Source of the DNA: Deltaproteobacteria bacterium
GTDB taxonomy: Bacteria > Desulfobacterota > Dissulfuribacteria > Dissulfuribacterales > S140-46
Assembly (NCBI GenBank): GCA_015491585.1
Contig: WFVQ01000224.1
Location: forward strand, 1-29,646
DNA length: 29,646 bases
Direction: 5' to 3'
Part shown: piece after piece, positions 8,604 through 15,388 of the stretch
Numbering within the stretch: position 1 is the first letter of the stretch
How the letters are laid out: the number at the start of each line of letters is the position of its first letter
Position numbers and translations under genes: made by a program
Notes under the pieces: model-generated
Told to the model about the DNA's origin: nothing
The model's database searches: none
Seen by the model: only the letters and a program-made list of their open reading frames with translations

Positions 8604-9092
8604 ATGGAAGAGTTTCCTGTGTTCCACCAGGGTGCAATCCACGACGTGATCGTGAAGGACCTGGTTAAGTACATAGACGAGCGGGGTTGGCTCTGCGAGC
8701 TGTTCAGGCACGACGAACTGGACCCTGCACACCATCCTGCTATGGCCTATATCTCGCAGACCATGCCTGGGATAAGCCGGGGGCCCCATGCCCATAGACA
8801 TCAGACCGACATCTTCTATTTCATGGGGCCGGGCAATTTTAAGGTGGTCCTGTGGGACAACAGGCCGTCGTCTCCCACCTACGGGATTAAGCAGGTGATC
8901 TATGCCGGGCAGGACGGTCCCAAGGCGGTGCTGGTGCCGCCCGGGGTGGTCCACGGCTACAAGAGCCTGGGGCCGGTGCCTGGCCTGGTTTTCAATGCGC
9001 CCAACAAGCTGTATGCTGGAGAGGGAAAGCGGGAGCCAGTGGATGAGATAAGATACGAGGAGCAGGACGATTCGCCTTTCACCCTCGATTGA
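8604..9092 (+). CDS. RmlC-like cupin, dTDP-4-dehydrorhamnose 3,5-epimerase family
   Basis: A 162-residue cupin. The pattern SRGPHAHRHQTD (58-69), a central FKVVLWDNR strand (79-87), VPPGVVHGY (111-119) and a Tyr at 137 in a NAPNKLY segment matches the RmlC epimerase fold in order and spacing. RmlC inverts C3 and C5 of dTDP-4-keto-6-deoxyglucose. The match is to the family, not to a proven RmlC; related cupins act on other 4-keto sugars. It follows the RmlA-like gene by 24 bases. A TTG at 8580 gives a longer frame, but GGAGGAGG (8592-8599) points to the ATG at 8604. Its stop codon abuts the stop of the opposite-strand gene with no gap. Confidence 0.8.
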   Translation: MEEFPVFHQGAIHDVIVKDLVKYIDERGWLCELFRHDELDPAHHPAMAYISQTMPGISRGPHAHRHQTDIFYFMGPGNFKVVLWDNRPSSPTYGIKQVIYAGQDGPKAVLVPPGVVHGYKSLGPVPGLVFNAPNKLYAGEGKREPVDEIRYEEQDDSPFTLD

Positions 9093-9596
9093 TCACACTG
9101 CAATGGCGAACCACACGACCATGACCAGTACCAGGAGCAGCTTTATGGCCGTGCTCCCCAAAAGGCCCCATAGCCCCCCGATGCCCGATCTGAACGCCTG
9201 ACGCGCCTCCTTGCCTGCAAGGAGTTCTCCGGCCACGGCCCCGGCTATCGGCCCCACAATCAGTCCAACGGGTCCTATTATGAAGACGAGAAGCGAGCCT
9301 GCCACCGCCCCCTTTACCGCCCAGTCCGATCCGTCGAACCTCTTGACCCCTGCAGCTGGCACCCAGAAGTCCACAACATAGGTGACGGCGACGAGTGTTC
9401 CCTGGACAAGATAAAATTTCCAGGAGAGAGAGGAGCTGGGATCGATCCAGTCGAAGAGGGCCATCCCTATCAGGACGAGGATGGGTCCTGGCAGGGCCGG
9501 CACTACTGTGCCAACGGCTCCGAGAATAATGGTGGGCACGGCTATAAGCCATGCCCACGCCTGGGGTGAGAGGAACAGAAATGCGTCTTCGGTCAA
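9093..9596 (-). CDS. DUF456 family small membrane protein
   Basis: A 167-residue hydrophobic protein of the DUF456 type. A first helix pair carries the characteristic GAVGTVVPALPGPILVLIG segment (26-44), followed by a middle helix near FYLVQGTLVAVTYVVDFWVP and a glycine-rich FIIGPVGLIVGPIAGAVAGEL stretch (105-125), then a C-terminal helix. Function of the family is unknown. The start given is TTG with no clear ribosome-binding site, and no better start is visible, so the N-terminus is uncertain. It lies 13 bases after the Cys-rich gene and probably shares its transcript. Its stop directly abuts the stop of the convergent cupin gene. Confidence 0.85.
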   Translation of the reverse strand: MTEDAFLFLSPQAWAWLIAVPTIILGAVGTVVPALPGPILVLIGMALFDWIDPSSSLSWKFYLVQGTLVAVTYVVDFWVPAAGVKRFDGSDWAVKGAVAGSLLVFIIGPVGLIVGPIAGAVAGELLAGKEARQAFRSGIGGLWGLLGSTAIKLLLVLVMVVWFAIAV

Positions 9597-9609
9597 TGGT
9601 GATGTAGGC

Positions 9610-10050
9610 TTAGAGGGCCTGAGCCCTCCGCCATCCCTCCTGCTTCAGCCGTTCCATCCTGGCATTGGCCCAGTTCCTGATCTCGATCAAATACCTTTTC
9701 GGGTCTTTCTGGGCCATCTCGACCAGCTTTGCCTTCTCCTCTTTGGAGTCTTCCAGTTCGCCAGGATAGATTTCCTTCCAGGTGACATAGCCCTGATCAA
9801 ACAGGAGCTCCGGGGTAACCGCCGCGTCCGATAGCTTCTGTGCTGCGATCCCCTTGGCCAGCATCATATCATATACTATAACCCAGCCATTGTCATAGAT
9901 CATCGTTTCAGGATCGAACTCCTTTATCAGGTGGGAACATTGGGGACAATAGAGGCCGCTTACTACCTCAGGGATCATTATGTTGTCCCTAAGGTTGAAC
10001 GATGCGCTGTTCTTTCCGCAGAAACATCCCTTTTTAACTTCCATGCACAT
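9610..10050 (-). CDS. Hypothetical Cys-rich (CxC...CxxC) small cytosolic protein
   Basis: A 146-residue protein not recognised as a named family. It has CFC at 9-11 and CPQC at 35-38, which could form a four-Cys metal site (zinc or iron), then a mixed region and a basic/acidic helical C-terminus rich in Lys, Glu and Arg. No signal peptide or membrane segment is seen. GGGAG precedes the ATG by about nine bases; a second ATG is two codons on. It has its own strong promoter and a palindrome over the expected transcription start. Base composition is visibly more AT-rich than the flanking operons, hinting at a different history. A redox or metal-responsive role is only a guess. Confidence 0.72.
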   Translation of the reverse strand: MCMEVKKGCFCGKNSASFNLRDNIMIPEVVSGLYCPQCSHLIKEFDPETMIYDNGWVIVYDMMLAKGIAAQKLSDAAVTPELLFDQGYVTWKEIYPGELEDSKEEKAKLVEMAQKDPKRYLIEIRNWANARMERLKQEGWRRAQAL

Positions 10051-10066
10051 AATCGAATCTCCCGAG

Positions 10067-10110
10067 TTATTATTAATAATAATTATCTCTTAAGTGAGCT
10101 CGGAAGTCAA
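10067..10110 (-). promoter_or_regulatory. Sigma-70-type promoter with palindrome at the start site
   Basis: Reading the minus strand, TTGACT (10105-10110) is followed after exactly 17 bp by GATAAT (10082-10087), a near-consensus promoter pointing at the Cys-rich gene (ATG at 10050). Immediately downstream, 10067-10082 is a perfect 16-bp AT-only palindrome (half-site TTATTATT) centred about where transcription should begin. The position suits an operator for a repressor. An AT palindrome can also arise by chance, but its exact placement is notable. Confidence 0.68.
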
Positions 10111-10163
10111 GTAAAAGATTGGTTTATTACCATATTGGTGGATATATCAGGAGGTCATCAACG

Positions 10164-10715
10164 TCAAGTGAGAAACAGCATTGCCAGGAAGGTAAGGAGT
10201 CCTAATGCCAATACCGCATAATCGCTCTTTTTATAATGAAAGATCAGAAGGCCGGAGAGGGTTGCCGTCAGAAGGAGGAGGCTAGAGAGATCGGAAAAAA
10301 GTATCCAGCTTCGGCTGGTCTTGAACGCCTTGTGGAGACGGTTGAGATGGCTCCAGGGTTGCAATTCGCTCTTTTGGACTATCTCCATGATTCCCTTGGC
10401 TGGATGGATGGTGTAGGTGATCCTGCCGTGGGAGCCGTATAGAAACTCTAGAGTATCTCCGTCCTTGATGCGGATGACCTTCGGGTCGTCGTTGCGGCCG
10501 ATTTGCCTTTTGTAGAATTCTATGAATTCGCGAAGTCTTGAAGTGTTCGATAGTGGCACCCGCTGGATAGTATGTTCTTTTTGTATGAAATAGTGGAATG
10601 CCTTTCTGTGATTGAGGAGGATGCCGGTGATAGAGTAAAATATTATGAATCCTGCAATAAAGAGGGCGATCCATCGGTGCAGTTTCCTTAGGGCCGTGCG
10701 GCTCCAGGCGGCCAT
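10164..10715 (-). CDS. PepSY-associated transmembrane helix protein
   Basis: A 183-residue membrane protein matching the PepSY-associated TM family: an N-terminal basic HRW followed by a helix ending in SITGILLNHRKAF (29-41), a soluble middle region (~residues 45-125), then LNRLHKAFKTSRSW before a second helix with the DLSSLLLLTATLSGL pattern and a last hydrophobic helix. Family members are often linked to iron uptake or reductase systems, but no partner is seen here. A longer frame runs upstream to 10838, but it crosses a terminator, and AGGAGG lies six bases before the ATG chosen, so the shorter start is right. It is AT-rich compared with neighbours. The downstream 113-bp gap holds the promoter of the Cys-rich gene. 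Confidence 0.82.
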   Translation of the reverse strand: MAAWSRTALRKLHRWIALFIAGFIIFYSITGILLNHRKAFHYFIQKEHTIQRVPLSNTSRLREFIEFYKRQIGRNDDPKVIRIKDGDTLEFLYGSHGRITYTIHPAKGIMEIVQKSELQPWSHLNRLHKAFKTSRSWILFSDLSSLLLLTATLSGLLIFHYKKSDYAVLALGLLTFLAMLFLT

Positions 10716-10792
10716 ATTCCACCTCCTGTATGTTAGATAGTTTTGGAAAGTAAAGACCGGACAGTGACCAGTCCTGTATTTAGCCAAAAGCC

Positions 10793-10826
10793 AAAAAAAA
10801 CGGAAAAACTCTGTGGAGTCTTTCCG
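10793..10826 (-). terminator. Rho-independent terminator of the gap-pgk-tpiA-secG-tRNA operon
   Basis: On the minus strand an 11-bp stem (CGGAAAGACTC with GAGTTTTTCCG, one G-U pair) with a four-base loop is followed directly by eight T residues. This is a textbook intrinsic terminator, placed about 90 bases after the tRNA 3' end and before the PepSY-associated gene. Confidence 0.88.
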
Positions 10827-10832
10827 TTTCGC

Positions 10833-10892
10833 AGGCACCTTTGCGGGGTGTTCCTTCCGGGTGCCTTGATAGCGTCCGTTTTTTGAACGGAC
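10833..10892 (-). ncRNA. Structured trailer between tRNA-Leu and terminator (possible sRNA)
   Basis: The ~90-base trailer after tRNA-Leu contains two inverted repeats besides the terminator: GTCCGTT/AACGGAC (10874-10880 with 10886-10892, five-base loop) and AGGCACC/GGTGCCT (10833-10839 with 10860-10866). Released when the tRNA is processed, this would be a compact structured RNA ending at a terminator. Whether it is stable or functional is unknown; E. coli has a known precedent in a tRNA-Leu 3' external transcribed spacer. Confidence 0.3.
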
Positions 10893-10915
10893 ACCAGGTT
10901 TTATGGGTGAAATCT

Positions 10916-11002
10916 TGGTGCCGAAGGGGGGATTCGAACCCCCACGGGCGGTTGCCCACTACCCCCTCAAGATAGCGTGTCTACCAATTCCACCACTTCG
11001 GC
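10916..11002 (-). tRNA. tRNA-Leu, anticodon GAG, CCA encoded
   Basis: An 87-nt leucine tRNA. The acceptor stem GCCGAAG/CTTCGGC, the D-arm GTGGAATTGGTAGACAC, the anticodon stem CTATC/GGTAG around loop TTGAGGG (anticodon GAG), a long class II variable arm, and the TTCGAAT T-loop are all readable, with CCA encoded at the 3' end. It reads CUC and CUU codons. Only two bases separate its 5' end from the secG stop codon, so it must be cut from the mRNA by RNase P. The secG-tRNA-Leu(GAG) order is also found in E. coli (secG-leuU). Confidence 0.96.
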
Positions 11003-11004
11003 AG

Positions 11005-11421
11005 CTATTTCTTCTGGTGATTTTCGCCGCTCTCTCCGGCTGCCTTCTGTGGAGCTGGATTCTCTGGAGCGGCAGCTGCTGAGGGCTTGGCCTCGCCCTT
11101 TGTCTCCTGGGAAGGCGGTGGCGCCGGTACCGCAGGCATCCCCTGCTGGGGCTGCGGTGCCGCCGCAGGAAGCGACTCCATTACTGAGCCAGAGGTCCTG
11201 TGGGCCGACAGATAGGTCAACCCCAGGGACGTGAGCATGAATACCACGGCCAGTACCGTCGTGGCCTTGCCCAGGAAGGTGGTCGGCCCGGTGGCCCCGA
11301 AAATGGCCTCGCTGGAGCCGAACACGGCACCGACCTCGGCCCCCTTGCCCTGCTGCAGCAGGACTATAAGGACCATCAATATGCAGACGATTATGTGGAT
11401 TGTCAATATGAATGCGAACAT
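11005..11421 (-). CDS. secG: SecG, preprotein translocase subunit
   Basis: A 138-residue SecG, an accessory inner-membrane subunit of the SecYEG channel. Two hydrophobic helices (about 2-22 and 52-72) flank the family loop with LLQQGKGAEVGAVFGSSEAIFGATGP (read in parts: LLQQGKGAEVG, then FGATG). The last ~60 residues are an Ala/Pro/Lys-rich, probably disordered cytoplasmic tail, longer than in the shortest SecGs. The ATG overlaps the tpiA stop by one base (TGATG). The gene runs almost directly into tRNA-Leu. Confidence 0.95.
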   Translation of the reverse strand: MFAFILTIHIIVCILMVLIVLLQQGKGAEVGAVFGSSEAIFGATGPTTFLGKATTVLAVVFMLTSLGLTYLSAHRTSGSVMESLPAAAPQPQQGMPAVPAPPPSQETKGEAKPSAAAAPENPAPQKAAGESGENHQKK

Positions 11422-12179
11422 CAGCCGTAGTTTACTATCTCCAAAAAAGATGCGGCGTCCAACGACGCTCCTCCGACCAGCACCCCGTCTATCTCGCTCT
11501 CAGCCATCAGCTTTGAGATGTTGGCCGGTTTGACGGAGCCACCATACAATATTCGTTTCGTGTCCGCAATAGTGTTGTTGAAACGGTTCGAGAGCCACTC
11601 CCTTATGAATCTGTGGGCCTCGTTGGCCTGGCCAGCGGATGCCGTCTTCCCGGTGCCTATGGCCCATACCGGCTCGTATGCGATGACCACAGTGGCTGCA
11701 CCCTCTTCACCAATGGGCTCGAAGGCCGTGGCCAACTGCTCACGGAGTACGTCGAAGGTATGTCCAGCCTCCCTTTCTTCCAGGGTTTCACCAACGCAGA
11801 GGATCGGGGTAAGGCCGTGCCTGACTGCCGCAGCCATCTTCCGGGAGATGAAACCGTGGGATTCCCCGAATATATGGCGCCTCTCGGAATGGCCGATGAT
11901 GACCCAGTTAACGCCTATGTCCAGGAGCATCAAGGGCGATATCTCGCCGGTAAATGCCCCTTTCTCCTCGTGGTGCATGTTTTGCGCGGCAACGTGCACA
12001 CGGTCCAGACCGCGTAGCATGGCCTCTGTCTCGGCCAGGGCGGTAAAGGGCGGCGCTATCACCACCTCTTTTCCCGAGGTGTCACATCCAGGGAGGAAGG
12101 AGTCCAGGAAGGCCCGCGCCTCTCCAACCGTCTTGTGCATCTTCCAGTTGGCGGCGATGATAGGTGTACGGTTGCTCAT
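11421..12179 (-). CDS. tpiA: Triosephosphate isomerase
   Basis: A 252-residue TIM-barrel enzyme that interconverts dihydroxyacetone phosphate and glyceraldehyde 3-phosphate. Catalytic residues are K13 in NWKMHK, H97 in IIGHSERR and E169 in AYEPVWAIGTG; the phosphate-binding ILYGGSVKP is near 215-223. The ATG at 12179 overlaps the pgk stop (ATGA) and GGAGGAG lies upstream within pgk. The frame extends further upstream into pgk, but this longer reading is rejected because the family starts here. Confidence 0.97.
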   Translation of the reverse strand: MSNRTPIIAANWKMHKTVGEARAFLDSFLPGCDTSGKEVVIAPPFTALAETEAMLRGLDRVHVAAQNMHHEEKGAFTGEISPLMLLDIGVNWVIIGHSERRHIFGESHGFISRKMAAAVRHGLTPILCVGETLEEREAGHTFDVLREQLATAFEPIGEEGAATVVIAYEPVWAIGTGKTASAGQANEAHRFIREWLSNRFNNTIADTKRILYGGSVKPANISKLMAESEIDGVLVGGASLDAASFLEIVNYG

Positions 12180-13363
12180 TTTACGCACTCCTCCAGGGCC
12201 TTTACGCCCGGCAGTTCCTTCCCTTCCATCAGGGCCAGAAACGCACCTCCTCCAGTTGATATGTACGACATCTGGTGGGCTTCTCCGGCCATATTGACCG
12301 CCAGGCCCGTATCGCCTCCTCCCACGATGGTGAGGGCCGGGGAGCCGGCCACGGCCCGGGCCAGGGATATCGTGCCCGTGCTGAAAGGCACGCGCTCGAA
12401 TGCACCCATCGGGCCGTTCCATACTATGGTCCGGGCATTGCTTAGGGCCTCTCTGAAGAGCGAGATGGTGGCTTGGCCTATGTCGAGGATCATCTCTTCT
12501 TTCTCGATCTCCTCAATGGGTATCACGCGCACTGGAGCCCTGCCCTCCATATCACTGGAGACTACAGCATCTACTGGCAAGTAAAAAAGTACGCCGTCTC
12601 GCTTCGCCTGGCTCATGATCTCACCAGCAGTCTCCACCAGCTCTTCTTCCACCAGGGAGCTGCCGACTTCGATCCCCGCGGCCTTGAGGAAGGTGTTGGC
12701 CATGGCCCCACCTATGATGATCTTGTCAGCCTTGCCGAGGAGAGACTTGATCGCGCCAAGTTTGCTGCTGACCTTTGCCCCTCCCAGGATGGCGACCAGA
12801 GGCCTGGCAGGATCTACCAGGGCCTTGTTGAAGTAGTCCAGCTCCTTCTTGATAAGGAAGCCCGCGGCACACTCGCCTATCAGGGGAGGAACTCCGGCGA
12901 CAGAGGCGTGGGCGCGGTGCGACACGGCAAAGGCGTCGTTCACGTATAGGTCTGCCAGCGAGGCAAGGGCCCTGGAGAAGCCGGAGTCGTTCTTGGTCTC
13001 CTCTTTGTGGAAGCGGAGGTTCTCAAGGAGCAGGATCTCTCCGTCTCCAAGGCCATTGGCCATGGATTCCACCTCGGGCCCGATGCAGTCCGGGGCCAGC
13101 GGGACCTCTTGCCCCAACACCCCAGAGAGATGTCTTGCCACCGGCGCGAGGCTGAACTCCGGCCTTTTCTCTCCCTTGGGACGGCCAAGATGGGAGCAGA
13201 GTATGAGCCTTCCCCCGCGGTCCAGGACATGCCGGATGCTGGGCATCGCCTGCACTATGCGGTTGTCGTCTGCCACACGTCCGCTCTCTGCCAACGGCAC
13301 ATTGAAATCCACCCGCATAAGGACCCTGCGGCCCTTGACCTCTACCTGGTCCAGGTACCTCAT
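12176..13363 (-). CDS. pgk: Phosphoglycerate kinase
   Basis: A 395-residue monomeric glycolytic kinase that makes ATP from 1,3-bisphosphoglycerate. Diagnostic motifs in order: RVDFNVPL (17-24), SHLGRPKG (57-64), LLLENLRFHKEE (110-121), GGAKVSSK (194-201), WNGPMGAFE (near 318) and GGGDT near 347. All key substrate residues appear present. AGGAG lies about nine bases before the ATG. It sits 10 bases after the divergent gap gene and overlaps tpiA. Confidence 0.97.
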   Translation of the reverse strand: MRYLDQVEVKGRRVLMRVDFNVPLAESGRVADDNRIVQAMPSIRHVLDRGGRLILCSHLGRPKGEKRPEFSLAPVARHLSGVLGQEVPLAPDCIGPEVESMANGLGDGEILLLENLRFHKEETKNDSGFSRALASLADLYVNDAFAVSHRAHASVAGVPPLIGECAAGFLIKKELDYFNKALVDPARPLVAILGGAKVSSKLGAIKSLLGKADKIIIGGAMANTFLKAAGIEVGSSLVEEELVETAGEIMSQAKRDGVLFYLPVDAVVSSDMEGRAPVRVIPIEEIEKEEMILDIGQATISLFREALSNARTIVWNGPMGAFERVPFSTGTISLARAVAGSPALTIVGGGDTGLAVNMAGEAHQMSYISTGGGAFLALMEGKELPGVKALEECVK

Positions 13364-13373
13364 GGCATGGCTC

Positions 13374-14633
13374 CTACAACATGGAATCGGCGATGGAAAT
13401 CAGCCTGTCGGTCAACATGTTGGTATAGCTTCCAAGCTCGTTGTCGTACCAGCCGTAGACCACCACCTGCGTCACGGGGATGCTTATGGAGTCGCAGGTG
13501 ATCTGGGACTCTCCAGGCCCACGGCATACCAGGGATGGATCGAACTGGATGGAGGCAGTCCGCGTGTGGGTCTCGGTGGCCTCTATTATCGCCGCCGCCT
13601 CTGGTACCCCTATGATGTCGGTGGAGACGTTCTGCTCCTCGGTATAGATGAGGCGCCCCTTCATCGGCCCCTCCGCTGCCTCCTTGTAGATCCCGTTTAT
13701 GAGATCCCGGTTGATGGGCTTCTCGATGCTCTCGTCCTGGATGGTTAGCACGAGGACTATCAACGAACCGGTCTGGGTCGGTATCCTCACGGACTCGGCG
13801 ATGAATCCTATCTCCTTCATCTCCGGAATCACCAGGGAGAGCGCCTTGGCAGCGCCGGTGGTGGTTAGGATGATGTTGTTGAGGATGCTGCGGTTCTTGC
13901 GGAGATCCTTGGCCCCTGCCTTGGGCAGCCTGTCCAGCACCACCTGGCTGCCGGTGGCGGCATGGACCGTTACCATCGAGGCAGAGAGTATCCTCTTGGG
14001 TCCGAAGTGATCCAGGATAGGCTTTACCATGTAGGAGAGACAGGTGGTGGTGCATGATGCGGCGGATACGAGGACGTGTTTGCTGGGTATGTAGTCGTCC
14101 TCGTTTATGCCCATAACCGTGGTCACTGCATCTTCCGGCATCTCCAGGGACTTGTTCTTGATCTTGAATGGGGCGGACAGCACCACCTTGGAGGCGCCCG
14201 CTTCCAGGTGGCCGCGCAGGGCCCCCTTTGGAGCGTCCGCCGGTTCTGTCGGATCGCGGAAGACGCCGGTGGTATCCACCACGAGCCTGACGTCGTGGGC
14301 GGCCCAGTCTATCTCCTTGGGGTTCCTGCTCTCGCGGAGGATCTTGACTGGAATCCCGTCCACGGTCATTGTCCCCTTCTCCTCGTCCAGGTTCTCTATG
14401 ACCCTGCCGCATCTGCATCCATGCAGGTACATGCCCAGGCGGCCGTAGGTGCTATCGCGTTCTATGGCCGCCGCCAGGTCCTGGAGCCCTTGACCCACCT
14501 GGCGCCCTATGTTGATGACGATTTCAGAGAAGGTCCTCCGGCTCACGTGGTTCCAGAGACTGAGCTTTCCAATCCTGCCCAAACCGTTGATCCCCAGCTT
14601 CATCGGCCTCGGGGTATCACCTGGCTGTATCAT
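13374..14633 (-). CDS. gap: Glyceraldehyde-3-phosphate dehydrogenase, divergent long paralogue
   Basis: A 419-residue GAPDH, about 85 longer than the classic enzyme. The Rossmann start GINGLGRIGK is at 14-23, the catalytic Cys is C194 in ASCTTTC and the general-base His is H224 in VTVHAATGSQ. The usual SNASCTTNC reads SAASCTTTC, and the C-terminal NEWGYS motif reads NELGSY. An extra segment (about 42-85) includes a Cys pair HGCRCG (71-76) not present in the canonical paralogue at 19719-20726. GGAGGAG precedes the ATG by four bases. As first gene of the operon with pgk and tpiA it likely serves the glycolytic or gluconeogenic flow, possibly with altered cofactor or substrate preference (inference). 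Confidence 0.9.
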   Translation of the reverse strand: MIQPGDTPRPMKLGINGLGRIGKLSLWNHVSRRTFSEIVINIGRQVGQGLQDLAAAIERDSTYGRLGMYLHGCRCGRVIENLDEEKGTMTVDGIPVKILRESRNPKEIDWAAHDVRLVVDTTGVFRDPTEPADAPKGALRGHLEAGASKVVLSAPFKIKNKSLEMPEDAVTTVMGINEDDYIPSKHVLVSAASCTTTCLSYMVKPILDHFGPKRILSASMVTVHAATGSQVVLDRLPKAGAKDLRKNRSILNNIILTTTGAAKALSLVIPEMKEIGFIAESVRIPTQTGSLIVLVLTIQDESIEKPINRDLINGIYKEAAEGPMKGRLIYTEEQNVSTDIIGVPEAAAIIEATETHTRTASIQFDPSLVCRGPGESQITCDSISIPVTQVVVYGWYDNELGSYTNMLTDRLISIADSML

Positions 14634-14680
14634 CTATCTCCTCCTTGAATGAAGTAGTTTTTCACAAATCCCATAGGGCT

Positions 14681-14710
14681 TTTATAGCATTTCATGGAGG
14701 GGGTTGCCAA
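14681..14710 (-). promoter_or_regulatory. Candidate promoter of the gap-pgk-tpiA-secG-tRNA operon
   Basis: On the minus strand TTGGCA (14705-14710) is 18 bp from TATAAA (14681-14686), with transcription starting about 40 bases before the gap ATG at 14633. A reasonable sigma-70 match in a short gap that must contain the operon promoter. The rest of the 14634-14787 gap holds the terminator of the upstream gene. Confidence 0.55.
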
Positions 14711-14730
14711 GTTTGGCGGTGGGCCTGGAC

Positions 14731-14760
14731 AAAATAAAAGGGACGGCCAAGGCCGTCCCT
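14731..14760 (-). terminator. Rho-independent terminator of the CARDB-like gene
   Basis: A perfect 9-bp stem (GGGACGGCC with GGCCGTCCC, two-base loop, 14740-14759) is followed on the minus strand by TTTTATTTT. It lies 28 bases after the stop of the secreted protein gene. Confidence 0.9.
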
Positions 14761-14787
14761 GCAAGCCGCTTTCGCTCCGGGCAGGGG

Positions 14788-15336
14788 CTAATAGCGATAA
14801 GTATAGACATTGTTGCCTTCGTTACACTCCCTTATGGCGTGGCGCGAGTCGAGCTCCAGCTTGATGGCCTTGGATATCTGGAAGAACTCGTTGCGGGGCA
14901 CGCTTATGGTGAGGAGTTTTTTCTCGCCAGGGCGCAGCGCCGGCACAGAGACCTCTATGCTCTTCGTGTTGTAGGGGGGCTTGCCGCTGGCCCAGGTTAG
15001 TTTGGCCATAGAGGCTGGGGCGTTTATGGTGCCGCCGTTCTCGATCCATATGCCCATGTCCACCATGTTCATCACCCCGACCTGGAGCCAGCAGTTCTTG
15101 CAGCCGGTCTCAAAGGGAAACTCGCCCCTTGGCCCCAGCTTGTAGTTGCTCCACGCCTTAAGGTCCGCGCAGAGGTTCCTGGGAACTTTGTCGAGGATCT
15201 TCTGATTTACCTGGGGGCTAAGTTTGTTCTTGTCGATGACAACGGAAGGATTACCCGCAACTGCTGCCGCCGTACCGGTGAAAAAGAGCGCCAGACCAAG
15301 TACCGTCAACCGTCTGATCATCTTCCGAGTTTCCAT
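14788..15336 (-). CDS. Secreted CARDB-like domain protein
   Basis: A 182-residue exported protein. Residues 1-~27 are a signal peptide (basic METRKMIRR, hydrophobic core, AVAG cleavage region). The mature part has a CARDB-like beta-sandwich: a GTINAPASMAKLTW strand pair, PALRPGEKKLLTISVP, and the diagnostic LDSRHAIRECNEGNN end, matching the D-x-N-x-I-x-E-x-N-E-x-N-N type motif of that family. Four cysteines (one in NLCADL, two in GCKNCW, one in RECNE) could form two disulfides in the periplasm. CARDB domains are adhesion or recognition modules; the ligand is unknown. GGAGGAG precedes the ATG. It has its own promoter and terminator, so it is a single-gene unit. Confidence 0.8.
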   Translation of the reverse strand: METRKMIRRLTVLGLALFFTGTAAAVAGNPSVVIDKNKLSPQVNQKILDKVPRNLCADLKAWSNYKLGPRGEFPFETGCKNCWLQVGVMNMVDMGIWIENGGTINAPASMAKLTWASGKPPYNTKSIEVSVPALRPGEKKLLTISVPRNEFFQISKAIKLELDSRHAIRECNEGNNVYTYRY

Positions 15337-15388
15337 ACTTCTCCTCCTTGCATACTTTTTGTCCGCCGTTGAGGTGGTTTCTATAATC

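Noticed and set aside
10716..10838. An upstream GTG start for the PepSY-associated gene
   Set aside because: The extension is read through the operon terminator and its T-run; AGGAGG and the family alignment support the ATG at 10715.
9600..10840. A mobile element in the AT-rich patch beside tRNA-Leu
   Set aside because: No integrase, transposase, terminal repeats or duplicated tRNA end could be found; only composition differs.
10874..10892. GTCCGTT/AACGGAC hairpin as the tRNA operon terminator
   Set aside because: No T-run follows it on the minus strand; the stem at 10801-10826 with eight T residues is far better.
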